NCBI GenBank assembly: GCA_036703985.1
Contig: DATNQN010000026.1
Coordinates: forward strand, 24,519 to 88,518
Direction of reading: 5' to 3'
From: Leptolyngbyaceae cyanobacterium
GTDB taxonomy: Bacteria > Cyanobacteriota > Cyanobacteriia > Cyanobacteriales > Aerosakkonemataceae
DNA: 64,000 nucleotides
This document shows, piece after piece, positions 18,274 to 26,494 of the stretch. The notes below the pieces were generated by a model. The model made no database searches and was not told the DNA's origin. It was given only the letters and a program-made list of their open reading frames with translations. The position numbers were made by a program, and so were the translations under genes. Position 1 is the stretch's first letter. The number at the start of each line of letters is the position of its first letter.

Positions 18274-19299
18274 ATGAAACGATACAAGTTCTCCAAATCC
18301 ATCCTCTTCACCTTTATAGCTGCAATAACAAGTCTAGTCCTCGTCAGTTGTTCGTCAACTAAGCCTAACCCAACGGTTGGTAATTCAGAAAGCCGCGAGA
18401 TACCCACAGTAGCAGCTAAAAACGACACAAACGCGAATTCTATCACTTCCAATTCACCAGTTACCTTCACTAAAGTCTCAGAAAATTGGCGAGAAAACAA
18501 CCACATTCACGGACTAGCTGTAGATTCGCACAACCCTAAGATTCTCTGGGTAGCAACCCACAACGGGCTACTTCAGCGTTCCTCAACAGGTGAGTGGTTC
18601 TGGATTGGTAAACAACGAGCGGATTACATGGGTTTCACGATCGATCCAACCAATAATCAACGCTTTTATGCTAGCGGACACCCGCCCACAGGGGGCAACC
18701 TGGGTTTTCAGATTAGCGAAAATCAAGGGCAAGATTGGCAACTTGTTTCTATGCCAGGGGTAGACTTTCATGCTTTAGGAATCGCTTCCCGCGAACATCC
18801 ACATGGAGAAGATATCCTCTACGGCTGGGCAGTTTCTGGGAAAAGAGGGTTATTTGCTTCAAAAGATGCTGGAAAAACTTGGACGCCAAAGAAAGCTGAG
18901 GGTTTAAAGGCTGCCCCAATCGAACTGGTAGGTTATCCGGGGCAACCGAACCGCGTTTATGCAGCGACTCGTGGGGGGCTGTACGAAAGTACGAACGGTG
19001 GAGATAACTGGACGCTAGTTCCCAATACTCGTGATGCTCCGGTTATTGCGATTGCCTTAGTCGAGGAGTCAGCCAGCCACATTGTGATGTATGGGTATCG
19101 ATTCCTGAAATCATCACCAGGTCTATATCGCAGTTTAGACAGTGGCAAAACTTGGGAACCATTGGGAACTGGTACTCAAGGAGTAATTCTGAAACTGGCT
19201 ATTCCAATTATCAATCCCCGCATTATTTACGCAGCCAATGACAAAAATTTAATCTTTCAATCTCAGGACCGCGGCAAAACTTGGGAGGAGGTAAAGTGA
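18274..19299 (+). CDS. BNR/Asp-box repeat lipoprotein (F510_1955-like)
   Basis: A 341-aa protein with a lipobox (VLVSC) near residue 26. The rest is a beta-propeller-like repeat region with Asp-box motifs (SKDAGKTWTP, STNGGDNWTL, SLDSGKTWEP, SQDRGKTWEE). Close relatives are annotated as F510_1955 family glycosyl hydrolases, but no enzymatic evidence is visible. It follows the ATPase by 17 bp, so it belongs to the copper operon and acts outside the cytoplasmic membrane. Confidence 0.85.
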   Translation: MKRYKFSKSILFTFIAAITSLVLVSCSSTKPNPTVGNSESREIPTVAAKNDTNANSITSNSPVTFTKVSENWRENNHIHGLAVDSHNPKILWVATHNGLLQRSSTGEWFWIGKQRADYMGFTIDPTNNQRFYASGHPPTGGNLGFQISENQGQDWQLVSMPGVDFHALGIASREHPHGEDILYGWAVSGKRGLFASKDAGKTWTPKKAEGLKAAPIELVGYPGQPNRVYAATRGGLYESTNGGDNWTLVPNTRDAPVIAIALVEESASHIVMYGYRFLKSSPGLYRSLDSGKTWEPLGTGTQGVILKLAIPIINPRIIYAANDKNLIFQSQDRGKTWEEVK

Positions 19300-19301
19300 A
19301 C

Positions 19302-20204
19302 ATGAGAAGCACATTTTTGAACAGTGTTATAACTCTAGGTTTATTATTAGGAATAGCATCGGGTGCAACAGCTTCTGAGATGCCAGTTAACCAAACCAAT
19401 GAATTTCGGCGGATCGAGCAACCATTTAGCCTGAAACTAGCAGTAACGCTGGGCGGTGCCGCTTTAGTTGGTGCAGAACTTTGGTGGTTTCTCTTCAAAA
19501 AGCGGAAAGTGCAGCAAGCAGCTCTTCAAGAGGGTGTACAGGAACTTACCATTACCGTCGATGGTGGCTACCAACCAGACTACATAGTTGTGCAAGCAGG
19601 TCAACCCGTGCGGCTCAATTTCTTCCGGCAAGACTCTAATAGTTGTTTAGAAGAAATCCTCTTACCTGATTTTGGTATTGCTGCCAAATTACCCCTTAAG
19701 AAAACAACTTCAGTGCAATTTATTCCCCAAAAGCCAGGTGAGTATCAATTTACTTGTGGGATGAGAATGTATCGGGGAATCGTGGCAGTTCATGAAGAAT
19801 CTGTTAATAATTCCAAACCTGTTTCTGCTGGATTTATGCAGCCACACCTAGCAACAGCAACCGTGCTAGATCCAGCAAGCAAAGAAAAAACAAAAACTCA
19901 GCCTGTTCAGGTATTTGACGACGTTCAAGAAGTAACTATCACTGTTGAAGGAGGTTATAAACCAGCACGAATTGCTGTTGAAGCTGGAAAACCAGTACGA
20001 CTGAAATTTTACCGCAAGGATTCCAGCACTTGCTTAAGCCAAATTTTATTACCAGACTTTGGCATTACAGCAAATTTACCGCTCAACGAAACAACATCCG
20101 TTGTATTCACACCGCAAAAAATTGGAGAGTATCCAATTACCTGTGGCATGAAAATGGTTCGGGGTGTGGTGGAAGTACAAAAATCCATTTTAACTAGCAA
20201 ATAA
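19302..20204 (+). CDS. Membrane-anchored protein with two cupredoxin-like domains
   Basis: A 300-aa paralogue of the 11776-12723 protein with the same order: signal sequence, membrane segment (LAVTLGGAALVGAELWWFLF), then two cupredoxin-like repeats. The motifs SNSCLEEILLPDF...FTCGMRMYRG and SSTCLSQILLPDF...ITCGMKMVRG supply candidate Cys/Met ligands. ATG 19302 is chosen; a GTG at 19296 overlapping the previous stop is possible. GGAGGAGG at 19284-19291 could serve either. Confidence 0.85.
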   Translation: MRSTFLNSVITLGLLLGIASGATASEMPVNQTNEFRRIEQPFSLKLAVTLGGAALVGAELWWFLFKKRKVQQAALQEGVQELTITVDGGYQPDYIVVQAGQPVRLNFFRQDSNSCLEEILLPDFGIAAKLPLKKTTSVQFIPQKPGEYQFTCGMRMYRGIVAVHEESVNNSKPVSAGFMQPHLATATVLDPASKEKTKTQPVQVFDDVQEVTITVEGGYKPARIAVEAGKPVRLKFYRKDSSTCLSQILLPDFGITANLPLNETTSVVFTPQKIGEYPITCGMKMVRGVVEVQKSILTSK

Positions 20205-20219
20205 AAACGAGGTGTAATT

Positions 20220-20993
20220 ATGGACAGAAGAGCTTTGATTTACGGTAGCGTTTTAGCCGGAAGTAGTGCTGCCTTTCTAATATGGATTTCAACCTTCAAC
20301 CACACACAGGCTCAGACGCAAGTTTTAGTACAAAATCCAACTCAAACACAAACTCAGCCACCTACTTCCGAACACAATACTCACCACCCTAATAGCTCTC
20401 CAAATGTTGCTCCTGCCGCAATGGGGATGATGAATCCTCAACAAGCCGATCTCCACTTTATCGAGATGATGATTCCTCACCATCAAGGAGCAATAAATAT
20501 GGCAAACCTTGCCCTTAGTAAAACCAATCGCCTGGAAATTAAAAAGCTAGCCCAAGCAATCAAAACTGACCAAAACCGAGAAATCGAGCAGATGAAAACC
20601 TGGTATAAACAGTGGTATGGCACTGAGATACCTGCTTCATCTGGAATGGAAATGATGTCCATACAGTCTGGTACAAGCATGGCTCGCGGGGAGAACCAAC
20701 AAATGCCTATGAATGCCTGTATGGAAATGATGGGTATGAACATGAAATCCGGTACAGGCATGATGAGCATGAACATGATGGGGACGGATTTAGACGCTCT
20801 AAAAAATGCTCCTGACTTTGACAAAGCGTTTATTGGACAGATGATTCCCCATCACAAAATGGCGGTGATGATGGCTGGGATGGTGCTGGATAGCGATCGC
20901 CCAGAAATTCGCAATCTGGCGAAAAATATTATCCAGAGTCAAAGCATTGAAATTGAGCAAATGCGCCAATGGAATCAAACTTGGTTCCGATAG
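20220..20993 (+). CDS. Double DUF305 (CopM-like) secreted copper-binding protein
   Basis: A 257-aa protein with an N-terminal signal/anchor and two DUF305 domains. The metal-binding segments are IEMMIPHHQGAINMA and IGQMIPHHKMAVMMAGMV, and the linker is very Met-rich (MGMNMKSGTGMMSMNMMG). DUF305 includes CopM of Synechocystis, a periplasmic copper-binding protein. It is the fourth gene of the operon led by the intact copper ATPase. Periplasmic copper buffering is the likely role. Confidence 0.9.
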   Translation: MDRRALIYGSVLAGSSAAFLIWISTFNHTQAQTQVLVQNPTQTQTQPPTSEHNTHHPNSSPNVAPAAMGMMNPQQADLHFIEMMIPHHQGAINMANLALSKTNRLEIKKLAQAIKTDQNREIEQMKTWYKQWYGTEIPASSGMEMMSIQSGTSMARGENQQMPMNACMEMMGMNMKSGTGMMSMNMMGTDLDALKNAPDFDKAFIGQMIPHHKMAVMMAGMVLDSDRPEIRNLAKNIIQSQSIEIEQMRQWNQTWFR

Positions 20994-21054
20994 TTTTCTG
21001 ATTGTATCGACGTAATTCAAGCCACACAAAAATTACTTTTCACAAGAGGCTTTT

Positions 21055-21297
21055 ATGGTTCACAAACATCATCGTTCTGGCTCTGGTGGGGGCTGGCTAA
21101 GCCCAGCTAAAGTTGCCTTGTATGTCTTCCTGGGTATTGCCGCTTTCTTCCTGATTACTGAACACATAGCACATCTGATTCCAATCTTGCCTTACTTATT
21201 GTTCCTACTCTGTCCATTAATGCACCTATTTATGCACGGTGGGCATAGCGGACACGGTGGACATGGTGGCAATCAAGATGACCAATCGCCTCGCTAA
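21055..21297 (+). CDS. DUF2933 small membrane protein
   Basis: An 80-aa protein with two membrane segments and a His-rich tail (HLFMHGGHSGHGGHGG). The layout and the phrase CPLMHLFMHGGH are typical of DUF2933 proteins, which often accompany metal-efflux genes. The function is unknown; the His tail could bind metal. It is probably co-transcribed with the DUF305 gene upstream. Confidence 0.85.
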   Translation: MVHKHHRSGSGGGWLSPAKVALYVFLGIAAFFLITEHIAHLIPILPYLLFLLCPLMHLFMHGGHSGHGGHGGNQDDQSPR

Positions 21298-21308
21298 AAA
21301 ACAAGTGC

Positions 21309-21350
21309 TGAGTGCTGAAGGCTAGGACTCAACTTATGATTCAGCACTCA
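21309..21350. terminator. Inverted repeat between operon genes
   Basis: Arms of 11 bp (21309-21319 and 21340-21350) enclose a 20-base loop. The left arm includes the short tandem GTGCTGAGTGCTGA seen in many cyanobacterial genomes. There is no T-tract, so a terminator role is uncertain. Confidence 0.4.
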
Positions 21351-21404
21351 ACTTCATCTCGCCAATGCTATCAGAGCTATCCCTCTAAAAAATAGGAGTT
21401 AAAG

Positions 21405-22046
21405 ATGAATACCCCCCCTGCTTATGGTCTCTGGCTTTTAGTAATAATTAACTCTCTAGTATTTATCATTTTCGCCTTCAGCTTTACTAAGCCAAAAAGC
21501 CCCCGTGATTGGCGATCGTTCAGCGCTTTTTCTGCCTTTATAGTGGCACTGTTTACGGAAATGTACGGCTTTCCATTGACCATCTACCTACTCTCAGGAT
21601 GGTTACAAAGCCGCTATCCTGGTCTTGACCTTCTCTCCCACGACACCGGACACCTGTGGCATACCCTCTTGGGACTCAAAGGTAATCCCCATTTTGACCC
21701 ACTGCATATCCTCAGCAACCTATTCATTTTCGGTGGATTCATCTTGCTGAGTTCAGCTTGGGAGGTGCTTTACAAGGCTCAGCGCAGCCATACTTTAGCA
21801 ACATCTGGACTTTACGCCTGGGTACGCCATCCTCAATACGTTGCATTCATAACCATTATGCTGGGGTTCTTGCTTCAGTGGCCTACAATCCTAACGTTGC
21901 TAATGTTCCCGGTGCTGGTGTGGATGTATACAAAGCTAGCTTTCCAAGAGGAGCGTGAAGTACGAGCAGAATTTAGCGAGGAATATGCCCGTTATGCCGA
22001 GAATACACCTGCTTTTTTTCCACGTTGGAAACGCACTACATTATAA
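21405..22046 (+). CDS. Isoprenylcysteine carboxyl methyltransferase-like membrane protein
   Basis: A 213-aa polytopic membrane protein with the ICMT/PEMT-like signature GLYAWVRHPQYVAFI, followed by the C-terminal helix and EEREVRAEFSEEYARY. Bacterial members are SAM-dependent methyltransferases of mostly unknown substrate, and some sit in metal resistance clusters. AGGAGT precedes the ATG. Confidence 0.85.
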   Translation: MNTPPAYGLWLLVIINSLVFIIFAFSFTKPKSPRDWRSFSAFSAFIVALFTEMYGFPLTIYLLSGWLQSRYPGLDLLSHDTGHLWHTLLGLKGNPHFDPLHILSNLFIFGGFILLSSAWEVLYKAQRSHTLATSGLYAWVRHPQYVAFITIMLGFLLQWPTILTLLMFPVLVWMYTKLAFQEEREVRAEFSEEYARYAENTPAFFPRWKRTTL

Positions 22047-22106
22047 ACTTGAATGCTTTTGCCATTAAGTAATTTATGCCAACAAAAACTTCACGGGAAA
22101 AGACCT

Positions 22107-22259
22107 ATGAACAGACAATACTTAAAGCTTTTCGACGAACCAAATCCCGAAAAAACTCGGGTTTGGCAGCAGTTAGTTCACAAAAGTGTTGAAATGACAT
22201 TCATGTTTGTAGCTTGCTTAGTATTTTGTCATTTCTCTGGCTTAATTCATGTTATGTAA
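22107..22259 (+). CDS. Small single-pass membrane protein
   Basis: A 50-aa protein: a charged N-terminus (MNRQYLKLFDEPNPEK), then one hydrophobic helix (VEMTFMFVACLVFCHFSGLI). No family is recognised. It stands between the methyltransferase and the second merR gene on the same strand. The internal ATG at 22107 fits the protein better than the in-frame start at 22053. Confidence 0.5.
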   Translation: MNRQYLKLFDEPNPEKTRVWQQLVHKSVEMTFMFVACLVFCHFSGLIHVM

Positions 22260-22347
22260 CCAGAGAAACTTCGCTTTCTAATTTAGGTGTTCATCAATGT
22301 TTAATGTTCAAAAGCAACACATTTGTCTATTCATGGGAGAAAATATC

Positions 22348-22746
22348 ATGTTAGTTTCTAACCAAAGACTACTCTTTATTGGTGAAGTTGCAGAGCAAAG
22401 TGGTCTACCAATAAAAACAATTCGGTATTATGATGAGCTTGGTTTACTGAAATCTTCAGGGCGAACTAAGGGAGGTTTTCGCCAATTTTCATCGGAAGTT
22501 TTGTACCGTCTTGCGTTTATCAAACGTGCTCAAAATATTGGGCTTAGTCTAGAAGAAATCAGAGACTTACTTCAGGAATACGATAAACCTGGCTTCCCTT
22601 GCCCAAAAATTAAAAAGGAGTTGAAAGATAAAATTATGGCAATTGACTATCAAATTGAACAGTTACTATTTTTACAAGTTGACTTAGAACAATTACTCTC
22701 TGGTATTAATATTTTTTCCGAATGCAGAGAAATAACATCCCATTGA
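22348..22746 (+). CDS. MerR family regulator, second copy
   Basis: A 132-aa regulator closely related to the one at 11093-11512 (SGLPIKTIRYYDELGLL). It keeps the Cys in GFPCPKIK but ends in FSECREITSH, lacking the CPLI segment, so its metal site differs. ATG 22348 follows GGGAGA at 22335-22340. The gene lies inside the copper operon region and has no MerR-type box of its own. Confidence 0.9.
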   Translation: MLVSNQRLLFIGEVAEQSGLPIKTIRYYDELGLLKSSGRTKGGFRQFSSEVLYRLAFIKRAQNIGLSLEEIRDLLQEYDKPGFPCPKIKKELKDKIMAIDYQIEQLLFLQVDLEQLLSGINIFSECREITSH

Positions 22747-22749
22747 AAA

Positions 22750-23262
22750 ATGGATACTATTGAGGCAGCAAAAAAAATTTTCATTATGACTAGCAAGCCT
22801 ATCTCCAAGTGGGTAATTCGCATCCTAGCCACGCCAGAACCAAATTTATTTTTATTTGCTTTTCTTCTCAACTTTGTTTATGAAGTTTGGCAATCCCCTT
22901 ATTACGAGTTTTATGGAAAGCCGACTTTAGCAGACAAAATTAACGACCTTACCCACTGTTCGTTCGGAGATGGTGTAATCATATTGATCGGGGGTTGGGT
23001 GGTTAGCTGGTTAGTTCGTTCTCGTTACTGGATACTTAACCCAACCTGGAAGTTAACGTTGCTTTTTACTGGTGTAGGTTTGGGTATCACACTTGTTCTA
23101 GAAACATATCGAGTGAATGTTACCAAGGCTTATGGCGTTCCGGTTTTAGCAGTACCTGGTCTTGGCATGAGTTGGTTAGCCGTACTTCAGTGGATAATCT
23201 TACCACCCTTGGTGCTTTATTTTGCCCGCCGCCAGATGTTGGGTTATCGAAAACCAGAATAG
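22750..23262 (+). CDS. Hypothetical membrane protein
   Basis: A 170-aa protein with about four membrane segments (LFLFAFLLNFVYEVW, GVIILIGGWVVSWLV, LTLLFTGVGLGITLV, WLAVLQWIILPPLVLYF). No domain is recognised. It starts 3 bp after merR; a second ATG at 22786 is an alternative start. The close spacing suggests co-expression with the regulator and metal genes. Confidence 0.75.
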   Translation: MDTIEAAKKIFIMTSKPISKWVIRILATPEPNLFLFAFLLNFVYEVWQSPYYEFYGKPTLADKINDLTHCSFGDGVIILIGGWVVSWLVRSRYWILNPTWKLTLLFTGVGLGITLVLETYRVNVTKAYGVPVLAVPGLGMSWLAVLQWIILPPLVLYFARRQMLGYRKPE

Positions 23263-23289
23263 CTATGGCTTTGGGAAGGTCGAATAGGA

Positions 23290-23307
23290 ATTTCATCCTA
23301 ATTTCAT
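23290..23307 (+). promoter_or_regulatory. 11-bp direct repeat, putative response-regulator box
   Basis: ATTTCAT at 23290-23296 and 23301-23307, upstream of the DUF305 lipoprotein gene. TACATA at 23326-23331 is a possible -10. Confidence 0.65.
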
Positions 23308-23432
23308 TTTGGTATGAAACCCTGGTACATAAGTAGCGTTTTCTTTTCGCCGCTAAAAACCTGTAATTTTTCTAACCAACTATTAAGTGCTAATTATCGC
23401 GTTTAACTTTCCATTTAACTAAAGAGCTAGTA

Positions 23433-24158
23433 ATGAGAAAAAACTATCAGCCGAAGATGAATCCAAAGTATATACAACCCATTTCACCCAGAACAGGTTT
23501 TTTGGTGTTTGCGATCGCCTCTTTTAGTGCAATCCTTGCAGCTTGTTCGACTCCCTCTCGAAACCAAGTTCAAGTCCCAAGCACTCCTGCTGCCACCAAT
23601 GCTAGTAGCAAGCAGGACACGGAGCATAGCAGCGGTATGAACCATAGCATGGCAATGAACTTAGGCCCTGCCGATGCTGAATATGATTTGCGGTTCATCG
23701 ATGCCATGACCCCACACCATCAGGGGGCAGTGATGATGGCAAAAGAAGCCCAGCAGAAATCTCAACGCCCTGAAATCAAGAAGCTGGCAGACGACATTAT
23801 CAAAGCTCAAAATAAAGAGATTAATCAGTTGAAACAGTGGCGGAAGGTATGGTATCCCCAGGCTAGCACTACCGCCGTAGCCTATGACCCTCACGCAGGC
23901 CATACATCTGCAATGTCTCAAGAGCAGATGAAAAACATGATGATGGATATGAACTTGGGATCTGCCGATGCTGAGTTCGATTTGCGGTTTATCAATGCAA
24001 TGATACCGCACCATGAAGGAGCAATAACGATGGCGCAAGATGCACTGAGTAAGTCTAAGCATCCGGAAATTAAGCAACTAGCTCAAAATATTATCACTTC
24101 ACAAAAGGCAGAAATTGAACAAATGAAACAGTGGCGACAAGCTTGGTATAAAAAGTAA
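23433..24158 (+). CDS. Double DUF305 lipoprotein, CopM-like
   Basis: A 241-aa lipoprotein (lipobox ILAAC near residue 35) with two DUF305 domains. The binding motifs are IDAMTPHHQGAVMMA and INAMIPHHEGAITMA, and both domains end with similar helices (QWRKVWY, QWRQAWY), showing internal duplication. Likely a periplasmic copper-binding protein like CopM. It has its own response-regulator box and precedes the efflux genes. Confidence 0.9.
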   Translation: MRKNYQPKMNPKYIQPISPRTGFLVFAIASFSAILAACSTPSRNQVQVPSTPAATNASSKQDTEHSSGMNHSMAMNLGPADAEYDLRFIDAMTPHHQGAVMMAKEAQQKSQRPEIKKLADDIIKAQNKEINQLKQWRKVWYPQASTTAVAYDPHAGHTSAMSQEQMKNMMMDMNLGSADAEFDLRFINAMIPHHEGAITMAQDALSKSKHPEIKQLAQNIITSQKAEIEQMKQWRQAWYKK

Positions 24159-24228
24159 ATTTTTTCAATAATTGCATCAGGACGATTCTGACCTTTTCAG
24201 GTACGCAATGCCAGGAGTCTTAATTGAG

Positions 24229-24246
24229 ATTTCATCGAGATTTCAT
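24229..24246 (+). promoter_or_regulatory. 11-bp direct repeat, putative response-regulator box
   Basis: ATTTCAT at 24229-24235 and 24240-24246, about 145 bp upstream of the membrane fusion protein gene. Confidence 0.65.
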
Positions 24247-24389
24247 TTCTTTATGAAAAACTAGACAATAAGAGTTTTATAGGCTCTGTAACACACTTGC
24301 TCCAGTGGCGCGGACTAGCTACCCCTTTACTTTGTACAAATGCCGTCCCCAAAAATTCTGCTTCCTCGCTATACTCAAGGATATTCCCA

Positions 24390-26378
24390 ATGATACCCAA
24401 CTCTTACCGTTTTCAACGATTAACAGCAAGACTCTGTGTTTCTGGGACAATCCTGAGCCTAATATTACTGGCGACTCCTACTGCCGTTTTAGCCCACGGG
24501 GGACATGGAGATGAATTTCAAGGAGGAACTGAAGCAACGACTGTTCCTGATTCAATTCAAGTGGATGCAGAAACTGCCAAAAGGTTGGGAATTCAGGTAG
24601 AGCCAGCTAAGTCGCAGCAGTTAGGAATTGGCATTAAAACTACCGGGCAAATTGAAACTTTACCCAGCCAAAAAGTAGAGGTAACAGCACCAATTCCAGG
24701 GAAAGTAGTTGAGTTGTTGATAGAACCAGGTAGTTATGTAAAATTGGGTCAACCTGTCGCTGTCATTTCTGCACCGGAATTAGTGGAGATGCGGGTTAAT
24801 TCCCAAGAAAAACAAGCCGAAGCAAAAGCAGATTTGCAAAAAGCTCAAGCCGACTTAAAACTAGCTCAAGAAAATCTCGATCGCCAACAAAAAATATCTA
24901 ATAGTGAAATAGCACAAGCCCGCACTCAACTAGAGAGTGCACAGAAACAATACGATCGAGATAAAGCTTTAGTCGATCGCAAGGCAGTATTGAAAGTTGC
25001 TCAAGAAAACTATCAACGCCAACTGCAAATAGCAGAAGCCACTATCGCACAAGCCGAAACTGAGGTGGCAGTTGCACAAGAACAGTACGATCGAGATAAA
25101 GAATTAGCAGATAAAGGAGCAATTCCGCGACGGCAAATGTTGGAATCTCAAGCTCACCTTGCAGAAGCTAAAGCTGCTCTCACCAAAGCTATGAGCCGCC
25201 CGGAAGTTCTCCAAGCTGAAACGGAAGTTAAACGCGCTGAGGTAGAACTTCCACTTCGAGATTTGCGAGAATCGGAAGGCAAACTAGCAGAAGCTAAAGC
25301 GCAACTCATCAAAGCTAACAGTCGCCGGGAAGTTTTAGAAGCAGAAGCTCAACTCAAACGCGCCCAATCGGATGTTGAGGTAGCCAAATCCCGCCTCCAA
25401 TTGAGTAACACCACTTATCAAACGCGGCTGCAACAACTGGGAACTAGAGCCAATGACAAAGGATTGGTAACAGTAACAGCGCCCATTTCTGGTAAAGTTG
25501 CCGATCGAGAAGTCACTCTCGGTCAATCATTCCAAGATGCAGGTGGTAAACTAATGACGATCGTCAATGATAGCCGCGTTTTTGCCACCGCTAATATTTA
25601 TGAAAAAGATCTAAATAAAGTTCAAATCGGTCAACAAGTAAGGGTGAAAATTGCTTCTTTAGGCGATCGTAGCTTTGAAGGTAGAATTACGCGCATTGGC
25701 TCATTGGTGAATGAGGAAACGCGAGTAGTACCCGTGCAAGCAGAATTGAATAATCCAAGTGGAGAACTTAAGCCAGGATTGTTCGCTGAATTAGAAGTAA
25801 TCACAGACCGGACAGCGACAGCTATTTTATCCATTCCCAGTTCAGCGGTGGTTGATGCCAATGGTAAGAAACTGGTCTATGTCCAAAATGGAAATGCTTT
25901 CCAACCCGTAGAAGTTACGTTAGGTCAAACCTCTGGAGACATGGTAGAGGTGAAAACAGGTTTATTTGAGGGAGATTCAATCGTGACCCAGCGTGCGCCA
26001 CAACTCTATGCTCAATCATTGCGAGGTGGCAGCAAAGCTAAAACTAACGAAGCACACGATGCGGCACAGACACCATCCCTAGCAACTGATTCTAACAAGA
26101 GTGGTTCTTTGTTGCCCTGGTGGTTAGTCATTCCTGTTGGGGGAGGAGTCGCGGCGATTTCCGTCGGTTCCTTCTGGTTGGGCCGTCGCACCAAACCTCT
26201 GTTAGTTCCAGCAGTGGCAGGACTTGCTCGCGTACCCGAAGACTCTCCTGATGGTTCATCAGACAAGGATTATCTTGTCTTTACAGATAATGTAATTGCT
26301 GCGGATGAATCCCCAGAACACAGGAATAACCATCACCACACCACAAGTCAAAAATCGGATGTTAGGAGTCACAAGTAG
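24390..26378 (+). CDS. Efflux RND membrane fusion protein with C-terminal membrane segment
   Basis: A 662-aa periplasmic adaptor (CusB/CzcB type). Order: signal peptide, His-rich AHGGHGDEFQGG, a lipoyl-like segment (VTAPIPGKVVELLIEPGSYV), a very long repeated coiled coil (about residues 130-350), the second lipoyl half (VTVTAPISGKVADREV), then a beta-barrel. Unusually it ends with a membrane helix (LLPWWLVIPVGGGVAAISVG) and a His-containing tail (HRNNHHH). ATG 24390 is chosen because it directly precedes the signal peptide; 24297 gives an implausible leader. Confidence 0.9.
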   Translation: MIPNSYRFQRLTARLCVSGTILSLILLATPTAVLAHGGHGDEFQGGTEATTVPDSIQVDAETAKRLGIQVEPAKSQQLGIGIKTTGQIETLPSQKVEVTAPIPGKVVELLIEPGSYVKLGQPVAVISAPELVEMRVNSQEKQAEAKADLQKAQADLKLAQENLDRQQKISNSEIAQARTQLESAQKQYDRDKALVDRKAVLKVAQENYQRQLQIAEATIAQAETEVAVAQEQYDRDKELADKGAIPRRQMLESQAHLAEAKAALTKAMSRPEVLQAETEVKRAEVELPLRDLRESEGKLAEAKAQLIKANSRREVLEAEAQLKRAQSDVEVAKSRLQLSNTTYQTRLQQLGTRANDKGLVTVTAPISGKVADREVTLGQSFQDAGGKLMTIVNDSRVFATANIYEKDLNKVQIGQQVRVKIASLGDRSFEGRITRIGSLVNEETRVVPVQAELNNPSGELKPGLFAELEVITDRTATAILSIPSSAVVDANGKKLVYVQNGNAFQPVEVTLGQTSGDMVEVKTGLFEGDSIVTQRAPQLYAQSLRGGSKAKTNEAHDAAQTPSLATDSNKSGSLLPWWLVIPVGGGVAAISVGSFWLGRRTKPLLVPAVAGLARVPEDSPDGSSDKDYLVFTDNVIAADESPEHRNNHHHTTSQKSDVRSHK

Positions 26379-26395
26379 AAATCTTTTAACTCATT

Positions 26396-26423
26396 ACACG
26401 CACTTGCTCTTGCAAGTGCGTGT
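26396..26423. terminator. Perfect hairpin between adaptor and RND genes
   Basis: Perfect 12-bp arms (26396-26407 and 26412-26423) with a 4-base loop. There is no T-run, so it may attenuate transcription or protect RNA rather than fully terminate. Confidence 0.5.
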
Positions 26424-26494
26424 TATTGCGCGATCTGTTTTAACTGCAAATTGATTGGCTTGCACCCACTTCTATAAACTGAAATTTCCTACAG

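Noticed and set aside
21309..21350. Intrinsic terminator splitting the copper operon
   Set aside because: No T-tract follows the arms, so I list it only as a low-confidence inverted repeat.
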